A stretch of DNA of 42,665 nt from Methylobacterium sp. GTDB taxonomy: Bacteria > Pseudomonadota > Alphaproteobacteria > Rhizobiales > Beijerinckiaceae. The translations under genes were made by a program, and so were the position numbers. Shown one piece after another: positions 1 through 8,739 of this stretch; within the stretch, counting starts at the first letter, position 1; each line of letters starts with the position of its first letter. The DNA lies in NCBI GenBank assembly GCA_013823325.1, contig PNLY01000045.1:1-42665 (forward strand). The letters are read 5' to 3'. The notes below the pieces were generated by a model. It did no database searches. It saw only the letters and a program-made list of their open reading frames with translations, and was not told where the DNA came from.

Positions 1-525
1 GCGGTGACGATGCGCGATCTCGTCAAGAACTGCCTGCGCATGCGCCCCGAGCGGATCATCGTCGGCGAGGTGCGCGGACCCGAGGCCTTCGACCTGCTCC
101 AGGCGATGAACACCGGCCATGACGGCTCGATGGGGACGCTGCACGCCAACACGCCGCGCGAGTGCCTGAGCCGTATCGAATCGATGATCACCATGGGCGG
201 CTTCAGCCTGCCTTCGAAGACGCTCCGCGAGATGATCTGCTCTTCGATCGACGTGATCATCCAGGCGCAGCGCATGCGCGACGGCTCGCGCCGCATCACC
301 CACATCACCGAGGTGATGGGCATGGAAGGCGATGTGATCATCACCCAGGACCTGATGCTCTACGACGTGCTGGGCGAGGATCCGAACGGCCGGCTGATCG
401 GCCGGCACCGCTCGACCGGCATCGGTCGTCCGCGGCTGTGGGAACGCGCACGCTATTTCGGCGACGAGCAGCGGCTCGCCGCGGCGCTCGACCAGCTCGA
501 GGCCGATGGCCGGGCCGACGCCTGA
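1..525 (+). CDS. cpaF: CpaF/TadA pilus assembly ATPase, C-terminal part
   Basis: This is the last 174 codons of the secretion ATPase that powers assembly of Flp/Tad pili at the inner membrane; the start lies outside the window. Visible are the Walker B region (RPERIIVGEVRG, near codons 18-29) and the histidine-box signature GHDGSMGTLHAN of the type II/IV secretion ATPase family (T2SSE). Full-length CpaF proteins are usually about 450-500 residues, so roughly the N-terminal two thirds is missing, including Walker A. The reading frame is open from base 1 and stops at 523-525. tadB follows 18 bases later on the same strand, as in standard tad loci. Assignment is secure from motif and context. 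Confidence 0.95.
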   Translation, partial: AVTMRDLVKNCLRMRPERIIVGEVRGPEAFDLLQAMNTGHDGSMGTLHANTPRECLSRIESMITMGGFSLPSKTLREMICSSIDVIIQAQRMRDGSRRITHITEVMGMEGDVIITQDLMLYDVLGEDPNGRLIGRHRSTGIGRPRLWERARYFGDEQRLAAALDQLEADGRADA

Positions 526-543
526 GCGGGAAGAGGGCACGCC

Positions 544-1524
544 ATGGACTATGGCCAGATCGCCGCCGCCATCCTCGCCGCCATCTCGGCCGGCGGCATC
601 GCCTATGCCTTGTTCTATCCGAGGCTTAGCGGCCAGGCGCGCGCTGAGCAGCGCCGTCGCGAGTTCGCCGCCCCGGCCGCGGTCCGGGCAGCAGCCGATC
701 GCGAAGCGCAGAGCCAGGCTCGGCGAGGACAGGTCGCGCAAAGCCTGAAGGATATCGAGAATCGCGAGAAGGCGCGCCACAAGGTCACCATCGAAGGCCG
801 CATCGAACAGGCCGGGCTGTCCTGGTCGCGCAAGCAATTCTGGCTGCTCGGCGTCGCCCTGGGCATCGTCCTGGCCCTCGTGCTTCTCGTCGCCTCCGGC
901 AATTGGGTGGTCGTGCTGGTCGGCTTCCTCATCGGCCTGCTCGGCCTGCCGCGCTGGTATCTCGGCTATCTCGGCAAGAAGCGGATGCTGCGATTCATCA
1001 ACGAATTCCCGAATGCGCTCGACGTCATCGTGCGCGGCATCAAATCGGGCCTGCCCCTGAACGACTGCCTGCGGATCATCGCCAACGAGGCGCAGGAACC
1101 GGTCAAGAGCGAATTCCGGCTGATCGTCGAGGCCCAGACGCTCGGCCTGTCGCTGACCGATGCCGCCAGCAAGCTTTACGAGCGGATGCCCTGTTCCGAG
1201 GCCAATTTCTTCGGCATCGTTCTGGCGATCCAGCAGAAGACCGGCGGCAACCTCGCCGAGACCCTGGCCAACCTGTCGCGTGTGATCCGCGAGCGCCGCA
1301 AGATGCGCGACAAGATCCAGGCCGTGTCGATGGAGGCGAAGGCGTCGGCGTCGATCATCGGCTCCCTTCCGCCTGCCGTGGCCGGCCTCGTCTACCTGTC
1401 GAGCCCTGGCTACATGGATGCGCTCTGGACGACTGATGCGGGACGGGCGGCGCTCGTCGGCTGCGGCATCTGGATGGGCATCGGCGTGCTGGTGATGCGC
1501 AAGATGATCAATTTCGAGATCTGA
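544..1524 (+). CDS. tadB: TadB, Flp pilus inner-membrane platform protein
   Basis: TadB is one of two polytopic platform proteins of the Tad/Flp pilus machine and partners TadC and the ATPase CpaF in the inner membrane. The 326-residue product has an N-terminal hydrophobic segment (about 5-27), a central hydrophobic pair (about 99-145), and then a cytoplasmic T2SSF-type domain with the usual pattern of a FPNALDVIVRGIKSGLPL stretch and a downstream ANFFGIVLAIQQKTGGNL stretch. Two more hydrophobic segments close the protein. Length matches the family. The ATG at 544 follows a GGAAGAGGG purine stretch. It sits between cpaF (18-base gap) and tadC (12-base gap), so the three are co-transcribed. 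Confidence 0.95.
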   Translation: MDYGQIAAAILAAISAGGIAYALFYPRLSGQARAEQRRREFAAPAAVRAAADREAQSQARRGQVAQSLKDIENREKARHKVTIEGRIEQAGLSWSRKQFWLLGVALGIVLALVLLVASGNWVVVLVGFLIGLLGLPRWYLGYLGKKRMLRFINEFPNALDVIVRGIKSGLPLNDCLRIIANEAQEPVKSEFRLIVEAQTLGLSLTDAASKLYERMPCSEANFFGIVLAIQQKTGGNLAETLANLSRVIRERRKMRDKIQAVSMEAKASASIIGSLPPAVAGLVYLSSPGYMDALWTTDAGRAALVGCGIWMGIGVLVMRKMINFEI

Positions 1525-1536
1525 GGAGCTTTCGGC

Positions 1537-2514
1537 ATGGTCGCGCTCCTGATCGATAGTCTCACGGACATGAGGCTCCTGCTTGCCTTGGTCGGCGGGC
1601 TGGCCGTGGCCGTCACGATCATGACCGTGGCCGCGCCCTTGCTCGAAGGCGACGGGCTGGGCAAGCGCATGAAATCGGTCGCCACCGAACGCGACAAGAT
1701 CCGTGCCCGCGAGCGCGACCGGCTGGCGCGACAGGTGGACAAGATCTCGCTCCGACAGGAGCCGAAGGCGTTCATGCGGAACATCGTCGAGCGCTTCAAG
1801 CTCGGCGACTGGTTGGGGACCGAGACGGCCAAGAAGCAGCTCACCATGGCCGGATTCCGCGGCCAGCAGGCCGAGATCGGCTTCCTGTTCTTCAGGCTGG
1901 TCACGCCGATCGGCCTCTTCCTGTTCGCGCTGTTCTACCTCTTCGTGCTCAACAGCTTCGGGCAGACCTTCATCGTACGGGTGGGCATCGCGATCGGCGC
2001 GGCCTATCTCGGCATCAAGGCCCCCGAAATCTACCTCTCCAACACCATCGCCAAGCGCCAGCTCTCGATGCGGCGCGCCTTTCCCGATGCACTCGACCTG
2101 ATGTTGATCTGCGTAGAATCGGGCATGTCGATCGAGCTCGCCTTCCGCAAGGTCTCAACCGAGATCGGCAGCCAGTCGGTGGCGCTGGCCGAGGAATTCG
2201 CGCTCTGCACCGCCGAGCTGTCCTATCTCTCCGAACGCCGCCAGGCTTATGAGAACCTTGCGGTGCGCACAGGCCTGGAATCGGTGAAGTCGGTCTGTAC
2301 CGCGCTGATCCAGGCCGAGCGCTACGGCACGCCGCTTGGCACTGCCCTGCGCACGCTCGCGCAGGAAAGCCGCGACCAGCGGATGAACGAGGCCGAGAAG
2401 AAGGCAGCTGCCCTGCCGCCGAAGCTGACCGTGCCGATGATTCTGTTCTTCCTGCCGGTGCTCTTCGTGGTGATCATGACCCCCGCGGTCCTCAAGGCCT
2501 TCAAAGCGTTTTGA
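1537..2514 (+). CDS. tadC: TadC, Flp pilus inner-membrane platform protein
   Basis: TadC is the second T2SSF-domain platform protein of the Tad pilus system. The 325-residue product starts with a hydrophobic segment (about 11-31), then a basic coiled stretch, a strongly hydrophobic pair (about 109-160), a cytoplasmic T2SSF domain with FPDALDLMLICVESGMSIE, and a C-terminal hydrophobic anchor rich in Phe and Val. The start is fixed by a good ribosome binding site, GAGGAG at 1523-1528, which overlaps the tadB stop codon and suggests coupled translation. It is the last plus-strand gene of the tad block; tadD faces it from the other side. Confidence 0.95.
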   Translation: MVALLIDSLTDMRLLLALVGGLAVAVTIMTVAAPLLEGDGLGKRMKSVATERDKIRARERDRLARQVDKISLRQEPKAFMRNIVERFKLGDWLGTETAKKQLTMAGFRGQQAEIGFLFFRLVTPIGLFLFALFYLFVLNSFGQTFIVRVGIAIGAAYLGIKAPEIYLSNTIAKRQLSMRRAFPDALDLMLICVESGMSIELAFRKVSTEIGSQSVALAEEFALCTAELSYLSERRQAYENLAVRTGLESVKSVCTALIQAERYGTPLGTALRTLAQESRDQRMNEAEKKAAALPPKLTVPMILFFLPVLFVVIMTPAVLKAFKAF

Positions 2515-2581
2515 CGGGGCGCCCGATCGGGCTTGAGGCAGCAGGAAATCCCACTCCGACGGAGCCCGGCGGAATGAGACA

Positions 2582-2606
2582 GGCGCGGGTGCCCCTCTCC
2601 CGCGCC
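2582..2606. terminator. Hairpin between convergent tadC and tadD
   Basis: An 8-bp perfect stem GGCGCGGG / CCCGCGCC with a 9-base loop lies in the 268-base gap between the ends of tadC and tadD. A smaller palindrome, GCCCGATCGGGC, sits closer to the tadC stop. Neither is followed by a T-run, so an intrinsic terminator is only a guess from position. No other gene or signal was seen in this gap. Confidence 0.3.
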
Positions 2607-2782
2607 CAAGCCGATCCAAACGGGATTTCGACAGTCCGAGTTGCTTATTGCGGGCAGGCCCTCGGATGAGCGGAGAGGTACGGCGGGGGGCGCACCGTCG
2701 AACGACAGGAGAATGGCGGCGCAGCGCGTTTTCTGCGGGTGAATGGTTTCCCGCGCTCTCAATCCGCACCGAGGCCGACGGA

Positions 2783-3622
2783 TCAGCCGGTTGGCTGGGC
2801 GCCCGTCTCGGGCGTCGCCGTACGCGCAGCCGGCTTCGCCTTGCCGCGCAGCATTTCCCAGCTATTGGGCTGACTGACCGAGCGGCGCAGATAGGCGATG
2901 GTCGCCGAGGCCTCGGCCGGGCTCATGTCCTGGCGGGCGAGCTGCTCCGCCTCCTGGAAACGCCCCTGCAGGCCCAGGACCAGGACGAGGTTCTGGCGTA
3001 CCCTGCCGTCGGCGCCCCGTGCCGTCGCGGCATCGCGCAGCACGCGCTCGGCGTCGGGCAGGCGCTTCGACAAGGCGAGCGACAGGCCGAGATTGGACAT
3101 CACCGTCGGCTCGTTCGGCACGAGCTTGAGTGCGGCCGCATAGAGTTGCTGGGCGCGATCATGCTCGCCGAGCTGGTCGGCGACGGTGCCTTGCGCCGAC
3201 AGGATGCGCCAATCCGGCTTTTCCGGCGTATGGGCCCGGCTCAGCACGTCGTCCGCCTGCTTCAGGCGGCCATTATCGGCGAGCGAGCGGCCATAGGCGC
3301 CGAGCAGTTCCTGATCGTCGGTATGGATGATCACGGCGCCTTCCAGAACGGCGAGCGCCTGGGCGTTCTTGTCGAGCGCGCGCAGGGCCCGCGCATAGAA
3401 GAAGGCGGCGTTGCGGTCGCGCTGGTTCGCTTCATAGCGCTTGCCCCAATCGGCTTCTTCGCCACGCCACTGCGCCTCGGTGCGCGGCTGGGTCTGCCGG
3501 GTCCCGATCGAGCCGGTGACGTCGCCGGGACCGCCGCGCATCTGGCAGGCGCCGAGCGCGAGGCAGAGGGCGGAGACGGCGGCGAGCTGGCCGAAACGGA
3601 GGGCGCGGATGCGGATGGACAT
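2783..3622 (-). CDS. tadD: TadD-like TPR lipoprotein
   Basis: TadD proteins are outer-membrane lipoproteins with tetratricopeptide repeats that help assemble the Tad secretin. From the ATG at 3622 the product is 279 residues and begins with a lipoprotein signal: basic MSIRIR, a hydrophobic core, and the lipobox LGAC. A run of helical repeats follows (for example FFYARALRALDKNAQALAVL, then ELLGAYGRSLADNGRLKQAD), typical of TPRs. The frame is open further upstream to 3700, but that would bury the signal peptide, so the inner start is preferred; GAGG lies upstream of it. It is convergent with tadC, which supports the tad role. Confidence 0.85.
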   Translation of the reverse strand: MSIRIRALRFGQLAAVSALCLALGACQMRGGPGDVTGSIGTRQTQPRTEAQWRGEEADWGKRYEANQRDRNAAFFYARALRALDKNAQALAVLEGAVIIHTDDQELLGAYGRSLADNGRLKQADDVLSRAHTPEKPDWRILSAQGTVADQLGEHDRAQQLYAAALKLVPNEPTVMSNLGLSLALSKRLPDAERVLRDAATARGADGRVRQNLVLVLGLQGRFQEAEQLARQDMSPAEASATIAYLRRSVSQPNSWEMLRGKAKPAARTATPETGAQPTG

Positions 3623-3762
3623 AAGCCGGAATGCCTCGCCGGTACGGGAAAGCTGTTGCCCTCGGTGATAAAACGTTAACCCTAACGGACTGTTAATCAT
3701 GCGGATCGGGCCCTGCCCTGCATGCTGGCGCCCGGAATTCCGTCATTCGAGGTTCGTCGATC

Positions 3763-5148
3763 GTGCACCCGTTGCTGCTGCCTGCCGGAACACCCGCCAT
3801 ACCCGTCCACTGCGTCGCCAAGGCCGATTGGCCGGTCGTTCGTGACGGGCTCGCGCCGCTGGCGCGCAGCTTCGCGCAGGCGCAAGGCTTCGAGGCCCGG
3901 CCCGGCCAGCATGTCCTGCTGCCGGATGCGGCCGGCGCACTCGCCGCGGTGCTGCTCGGTGTCGATCCCGCCGGGCCGCGCCGGCGCGATCCTTTTGCGC
4001 CCGGTCGCCTCGCCGCCACCTTACCGGCGGGTGACTACGTCCTGGCGGGTGATATCGGCGAGGCCGGCCTCGCCGCGCTTGGCTGGCTGCTCACCGCCTA
4101 CCGCTTCGAGCGCTATCGCAAGCCCAGGCCGGCCACGGCGCGGCTGGCCCTGCCCGAGGGCGTCGATGGCGATGAGCTGGCCAATCTCGCTGAGGCGAGC
4201 GCGCTGGCGCGCGACCTCGTCAACACCTCGGCTGCCGATCTCGGCCCTGCCGAGATCGAGGCGGCCGTGCGCGCGCTCGGCGAAACCTATGGTGCCGAGG
4301 TTTCCAGCACGGTCGGCGACGATCTGCTCGCGGCCAATTTCCCGATGATCCACGCGGTCGGCCGGGCCTCGCCCCGGGCGCCGCGATTGATCGAGCTGCG
4401 CTGGGGCCGGGAGGGTGATCCGAAGCTGACCCTGGTCGGCAAGGGGGTCGCCTTCGACACCGGCGGGCTCAACCTCAAGACCGATGCCGGCATGCTGCTG
4501 ATGAAGAAGGACATGGGCGGAGCGGCGGCGGCGATCGCGGCGGCGCGGATGATCATGCAGGCCAAGCTGAAGGTGCGCCTGCGCCTGCTGGTGCCGGCGG
4601 TCGAGAACGCAGTTTCCGGCTCGTCCTTCCGCCCCGGCGACGTGCTGCAGAGCCGCAAGGGGCTGACCGTCGAGATCGGCAACACCGACGCTGAGGGGCG
4701 GCTCATCCTCGCCGACGCGCTGGCGCTTGCCGACGAGGAGGCGCCGGAACTGCTGATCGACTACGCCACGCTGACCGGTGCCGCCCGCGTCGCGCTCGGG
4801 CCCGACCTGCCGCCCTTCTACACCCATGACGACGGGCTCGCCGCCGAGATCGCCCGCCTGAGCGCTGCGGTGAACGATCCGGTCTGGCGCATGCCGCTCT
4901 GGCCGCCCTATGACGGCATGCTCGATTCCAAGATCGCGGACCTCAACAATGTCTCCGGCGGCGCTTTCGCCGGCTCGGTGACGGCGGCGCTCTTCCTCAA
5001 CCGCTTCGTCGAGAAGAGCCACTCCTACGCCCATTTCGACATCTATGGCTGGAACCCCTCGACCAAGCCCGGCCGGCCCGAAGGCGGCGAGTGCCAGGCG
5101 GCACGGCTGACCTACGCGCTGGCGAAGCAGCTTTACGGCCCGCGTTAA
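3763..5148 (+). CDS. M17 leucyl aminopeptidase family protein
   Basis: This is a cytosolic two-metal aminopeptidase of family M17 that removes N-terminal residues from peptides. The 461-residue product carries the diagnostic NTDAEGR motif (about residues 307-313) and the metal and catalytic Lys region KGVAFDTGGLNLK (Lys near 227). The N-terminal third is the poorly conserved macro-like domain. The start is a GTG at 3763. Length is slightly below the roughly 490-500 residues of E. coli PepA and fits the shorter alphaproteobacterial relatives. The downstream MarR and NlpC/P60 genes suggest a peptide or murein-peptide turnover group; the exact substrate is not visible. Confidence 0.92.
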   Translation: MHPLLLPAGTPAIPVHCVAKADWPVVRDGLAPLARSFAQAQGFEARPGQHVLLPDAAGALAAVLLGVDPAGPRRRDPFAPGRLAATLPAGDYVLAGDIGEAGLAALGWLLTAYRFERYRKPRPATARLALPEGVDGDELANLAEASALARDLVNTSAADLGPAEIEAAVRALGETYGAEVSSTVGDDLLAANFPMIHAVGRASPRAPRLIELRWGREGDPKLTLVGKGVAFDTGGLNLKTDAGMLLMKKDMGGAAAAIAAARMIMQAKLKVRLRLLVPAVENAVSGSSFRPGDVLQSRKGLTVEIGNTDAEGRLILADALALADEEAPELLIDYATLTGAARVALGPDLPPFYTHDDGLAAEIARLSAAVNDPVWRMPLWPPYDGMLDSKIADLNNVSGGAFAGSVTAALFLNRFVEKSHSYAHFDIYGWNPSTKPGRPEGGECQAARLTYALAKQLYGPR

Positions 5149-5222
5149 GCCTGCCGCGCGGCTCTGCTTGCGCGGCGATCCCGGTGCGATAATGATACGG
5201 CCCCGTAACGATCGGGGACGGC

Positions 5223-5576
5223 ATGGTGCTGGAGATTAAGCCGACGCAGGCGCTCAGGCTCTGGCGCGAGGTGCATCTCGATCTGGTGCGCGACACCCAA
5301 CCCGATTTGTCGGTGCGCCAGATCGCCATCCTCCTGACCATTTATCTTGAGTTGCCACCGCACACCGTACGCGGCCTCGCGGCACGGCTCGGCGTCACCA
5401 AGCCGGTGATCACCCGCGCACTCGACAGCATGGGCAAGCTCGGCCTGGTCAGCCGTAAGCGCGACGAGCTCGACAAGCGCAACGTGGTCATTCAGCGGAC
5501 GGTTGCGGGAGCGCTGGCGGTCGAGCATCTCGCCGATCTCGTCACGGCCCGGGCGCGTGAACTGGGGCCAGCCTGA
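5223..5576 (+). CDS. MarR-type winged-helix regulator
   Basis: A short 117-residue DNA-binding protein. The centre (about 30-90) reads as a winged helix: LSVRQIAILLTIYLE, then TVRGLAARLGVTKPVITRALDSM as the recognition helix region, then a wing with LVSRKRDELDKRN. This fits the MarR/PadR-like fold. It lacks the long flanking dimerisation helices of typical 140-160 residue MarR proteins, so it is a compact member. The ATG at 5223 follows GGGGAC. It lies 74 bases after the aminopeptidase and 39 bases before the NlpC/P60 gene, so it probably controls or belongs to that small operon. Its ligand is unknown. Confidence 0.8.
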   Translation: MVLEIKPTQALRLWREVHLDLVRDTQPDLSVRQIAILLTIYLELPPHTVRGLAARLGVTKPVITRALDSMGKLGLVSRKRDELDKRNVVIQRTVAGALAVEHLADLVTARARELGPA

Positions 5577-5615
5577 ACGCTTCGCCCGTTAACCGGACAG
5601 GGTTACAGTGCCGGC

Positions 5616-6479
5616 ATGAGCACGAATCTCGACCGCCGCCTCACCCCCGCCCGCCCGGACCTGGCCGCCCGTCATCTCGACGGCAAGGTCGAGGCGCTCG
5701 CCTTCGTCGACCCGATCCCGATGAGGGTGGTGACAGCGTCAGTGCCGCTGCGGCGTGAGCCGAGGCCCGATGCGTCCCTGGACACCGAGGCGCTCGCCGG
5801 AGAGGCAGTCAGGGTCTACGAGCAGCATGAAGGCTGGGCCTGGGGCCAGCTCGTCGGCGATTCCTATGTCGGTTATCTCCCCGAGGATTGTCTCGCTGGC
5901 GACGCGCCGGTGCCGACGCATCGTGTCTGTGCGCTCAGGACCTTCATCTATCCTGGCCCCTCGATCAAGCTGCCGCCGCTGGAGGCGCTGTCGCTCAATG
6001 CCGGAGTCGCGGTCTCCGGCGAGAGCGGCGATTTCTTCATCACCAGCCATGGCGGCCACATCTTCAAGCAGCATCTGTGCCCCCGCGAGCAGCACGAGCC
6101 GGATTTCGTCGCCGTCGCCGAGCGCTTCCTCAACATCCCCTATTTCTGGGGTGGCAAGACCAGCCTCGGCCTCGACTGCTCCGCCCTGGTCCAGCTTTCG
6201 CTGGCGGCTGCCGGCGTGGCCGCGCCGCGCGATTCCGACATGCAGGAGCAAGGCCTCGGCGAGGCCGTTGCGTTCGATGACGGACTGGATGGCCTGCGCC
6301 GCGGCGATCTCGTCTTCTGGAAGGGCCATGTCGGCATCATGACCGACCCCGACACGCTGCTGCACGCTACCGCCTTCACCATGAGCGTGATCAGCGAGCC
6401 CTTGCGTCCGGCGCGCGACCGCATCCTCGCCCGCAATGGCGGGCCTATTACCGCGATCCGGCGGTTATCGCCTCAATAA
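5616..6479 (+). CDS. NlpC/P60 cysteine peptidase with SH3-like N-terminal region
   Basis: A 287-residue NlpC/P60 hydrolase of the kind that cleaves gamma-D-glutamyl to diamino-acid bonds in murein peptides. The catalytic Cys is in LGLDCSALVQ (Cys188). His238 is in WKGHVGIM and a third polar residue, His250, is in LLHAT, giving a complete triad. Residues about 40-150 look like two bacterial SH3-type modules (PLRREP, GWAWGQLVGDSYVGYL). No signal peptide is seen, which suggests cytosolic recycling of imported peptides, in keeping with the upstream aminopeptidase. The last 7 bases overlap the 3' end of the convergent dehydrogenase gene. Confidence 0.88.
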   Translation: MSTNLDRRLTPARPDLAARHLDGKVEALAFVDPIPMRVVTASVPLRREPRPDASLDTEALAGEAVRVYEQHEGWAWGQLVGDSYVGYLPEDCLAGDAPVPTHRVCALRTFIYPGPSIKLPPLEALSLNAGVAVSGESGDFFITSHGGHIFKQHLCPREQHEPDFVAVAERFLNIPYFWGGKTSLGLDCSALVQLSLAAAGVAAPRDSDMQEQGLGEAVAFDDGLDGLRRGDLVFWKGHVGIMTDPDTLLHATAFTMSVISEPLRPARDRILARNGGPITAIRRLSPQ

Positions 6480-7417
6480 CCCCGGCTCGGGTCGACGACG
6501 TTCTGCAGCTCGCCGCCGGCTTCCAGACGCCTGATCTGCGCCGCGATCTGGTCGGCGACGGTCTCGGGCGCCGACATGGCGGAGTTGTGCGGCGTCACCG
6601 TCACGGCCGGATGGGTCCAGAGCCGCGACTCCTGCGGCAGCGGCTCGGTCTGGAACACGTCGAGCACCGCTTCCCGGAGCTCGCCGGCATCGAGTGCGGC
6701 GAGGATGTCTGTCTCGACCTGCAGTTTCCCGCGGCCGGCATTGATCAGGGCCGGCCCACCGAGCCTTCCGTCGCGCGCCAGCTTGGCGAGCAGTGGGCGG
6801 TTCAGGATGCCTTCGGTCTCCGGCGTATGCGGCAGCAGGACGACCAGGATGTCGGTGCGGGCAAGGAAAGCCGCTAGGCCTTCCTCGCCGGAGAAGGTGG
6901 CGAGCCCCTGAATCGTCTTCGGCGAGCGGCTCCAGCCGGCGACGTCGAAGCCGATCACTTGCAGCTTGCGCGCCGCGTCTTGGCCGAGCTCGCCCAGCCC
7001 CATGACGCCGACGCGGACCTCGCGCGCCGCCGGCTGGTGGCGATCGTCGTCCCACGATTTCTCGCGCTGCTGGCGCTCATAGCGGCGCTGCTGGCGCAAC
7101 TGCATCAGGCAGTGCATGACGACGTATTCGCTCATCCGCGTCGTCAGGTCGGGGTCGATCACCCGGGCGATCGGCGCCTGCGGCAGGCGGCTGTCGGTGA
7201 AGAGATGGTCGACGCCGGCGCCGAGCGAGAAGATCGCGGCGAGATTGGGCAGGCCGGCGAGGCTGCCCTCAGGATGCTTCCAGCTGGCGACATAGTGCAC
7301 GGCGCGCCGGTCGAAGGGCTCGCCGAGCGTGACGATCGGCAGATCGGGCAGCAGCGCCGCGAAGCGCTCGCGCCAGCTCTCGACATGCCAGCCGGTGATG
7401 GCCAGAAGCAGGCTCAT
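6473..7417 (-). CDS. ghrA: GhrA-type glyoxylate/hydroxypyruvate reductase
   Basis: This is a D-2-hydroxyacid dehydrogenase that would reduce glyoxylate or hydroxypyruvate with NAD(P)H. The 314-residue product has the Rossmann motif VGVMGLGELG (about 136-145), the substrate Arg region INAGRGKL, the catalytic Glu region DVFQTEPLP, and the acid-base His in TPHNSA. Length fits E. coli GhrA (about 312). The ATG at 7417 follows an AGGAAGG site that begins inside the deoA stop codon, with a 14-base gap. It is therefore the last gene of the nucleoside operon, an unexpected partner. It converges on the NlpC/P60 gene with a 7-base overlap. Confidence 0.9.
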   Translation of the reverse strand: MSLLLAITGWHVESWRERFAALLPDLPIVTLGEPFDRRAVHYVASWKHPEGSLAGLPNLAAIFSLGAGVDHLFTDSRLPQAPIARVIDPDLTTRMSEYVVMHCLMQLRQQRRYERQQREKSWDDDRHQPAAREVRVGVMGLGELGQDAARKLQVIGFDVAGWSRSPKTIQGLATFSGEEGLAAFLARTDILVVLLPHTPETEGILNRPLLAKLARDGRLGGPALINAGRGKLQVETDILAALDAGELREAVLDVFQTEPLPQESRLWTHPAVTVTPHNSAMSAPETVADQIAAQIRRLEAGGELQNVVDPSRGY

Positions 7418-7431
7418 GAGCGAATGCCTTC

Positions 7432-8739
7432 CTAAGCAGGGATGATCAGCGGCCCACGCGTAACAGCGGTCTCGCCGCGGCGATAGGCGCTCTTCAGGCG
7501 GATGCGGGCGGCGTCGAAGCCGGCTTCGCTGCGGGCATGGATGATGCCGAGCGGCCGGTCCGGACCGACGCGGTCGCCGAGCCCGGCGAGCTCGGTAATC
7601 CCGACGGCATGGTCGATCTCGTCCTGCGGCCGGGTGCGCCCGCCGCCCAGCGCCACCACGGCGAGGCCGACGCCGCGCGTGTCGATCGCCTCGACCAGAC
7701 CGGGCCGATCGGAGAAGACCGGGCGGACGATCGGCGCCCGCGGAAAGTGCCGTTCGGGATGCTCCAGCAGGTCGGCCGGGCCGCCGAGCGCCGCGATCAT
7801 GTGGATGAAGCGCTCCGCCGCCGCACCGCTGGCGAAGGCGTCCTCGATCCTGGCGATCGCCTCCTCGCGCGTAGCAGCCAGCCGGCCGAGCAGCAGCATC
7901 TCGGCTGAGAGCGCTACCGTGACCTCATGGAAGCGCGGCTCGCGCCGCCGTCCGGTCAGATGGTCGAGCGCATAAGCGACTTCGAGCGCATTGCCGGCAG
8001 CCGAGGCGAGCGGCTCGCTCATATCGGTGAGCAGCGCCCGCGTCGGCAGGCCGGCGCCGTTGCCGACATCGGACAGGCTCTGCGCCAGCGCCTCGGCCCT
8101 GTCGAAATCGCGCATGAAGGCGCCGGAGCCGAACTTCACGTCCATGGCGAGGCCGGAAAGCCCGGCTGCGAGCTTCTTCGACAGGATCGAGGCGGTGATC
8201 AGCGGGATCGATTCGACCGTGCCGGTGACGTCCCGGATCGCGTAGAGGCGCTTGTCGGCCGGGGCGAGGTCGGCGGTTTGGCCGATGATGGCGCAGCCGG
8301 CCTCGCGCACGACATGGCGAAAGAGATCGATGCCAGGCTGGGTGACATAGCCCGGCACGGCGTCGAGCTTGTCGAGCGTGCCGCCGGTATGGCCGAGGCC
8401 GCGGCCCGAGATCATCGGGACATAGCCGCCGCAAGCCGCCACCGCCGCAGCGAGCGGCAGCGAGACGGTGTCGCCGACGCCGCCGGTCGAATGCTTGTCG
8501 AGCGCCGGCCCCGGCAGATCGCGCCAGTCCAGCACCGTGCCGGAATCGCGCATGGCCAGTGTCAGCGCGACGCGCTCCTCGGCATCCATGTCGCGGAAGA
8601 AGATCGCCATGGCGAAGGCGGCGGCCTGGCCTTCGGTGACCGAGCCGTCGGTCAGGCCCGCGATCATCTGGCGGATGTCCTGGGCGCTCAGGCGCTCGCC
8701 GTCGCGCTTGGCGGCGATGATCTCCTGCGGCAGGCGCAT
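7432..8739 (-). CDS. deoA: Thymidine phosphorylase
   Basis: DeoA splits thymidine and deoxyuridine with phosphate into the base and 2-deoxyribose 1-phosphate in the cytosol. The product has about 435 residues, the normal family length. Diagnostic stretches are [15 protein letters not shown] (phosphate and substrate loop) and [17 protein letters not shown] (the thymidine/pyrimidine phosphorylase signature). The frame can also start at a TTG one codon earlier (8742), but the ATG at 8739 is preferred because its A is shared with the deoC stop codon (TGATG), indicating coupled translation. It lies between deoC and ghrA in the nucleoside operon. Confidence 0.95.
   Translation of the reverse strand: MRLPQEIIAAKRDGERLSAQDIRQMIAGLTDGSVTEGQAAAFAMAIFFRDMDAEERVALTLAMRDSGTVLDWRDLPGPALDKHSTGGVGDTVSLPLAAAVAACGGYVPMISGRGLGHTGGTLDKLDAVPGYVTQPGIDLFRHVVREAGCAIIGQTADLAPADKRLYAIRDVTGTVESIPLITASILSKKLAAGLSGLAMDVKFGSGAFMRDFDRAEALAQSLSDVGNGAGLPTRALLTDMSEPLASAAGNALEVAYALDHLTGRRREPRFHEVTVALSAEMLLLGRLAATREEAIARIEDAFASGAAAERFIHMIAALGGPADLLEHPERHFPRAPIVRPVFSDRPGLVEAIDTRGVGLAVVALGGGRTRPQDEIDHAVGITELAGLGDRVGPDRPLGIIHARSEAGFDAARIRLKSAYRRGETAVTRGPLIIPA

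Noticed and set aside
3671..3700. Two TTAA boxes between tadD and the aminopeptidase gene, considered as a CtrA site
   Set aside because: The spacing between the TTAA boxes is 13 bases, not the 7 of the CtrA consensus. The region may be a promoter, but no specific regulator can be named.
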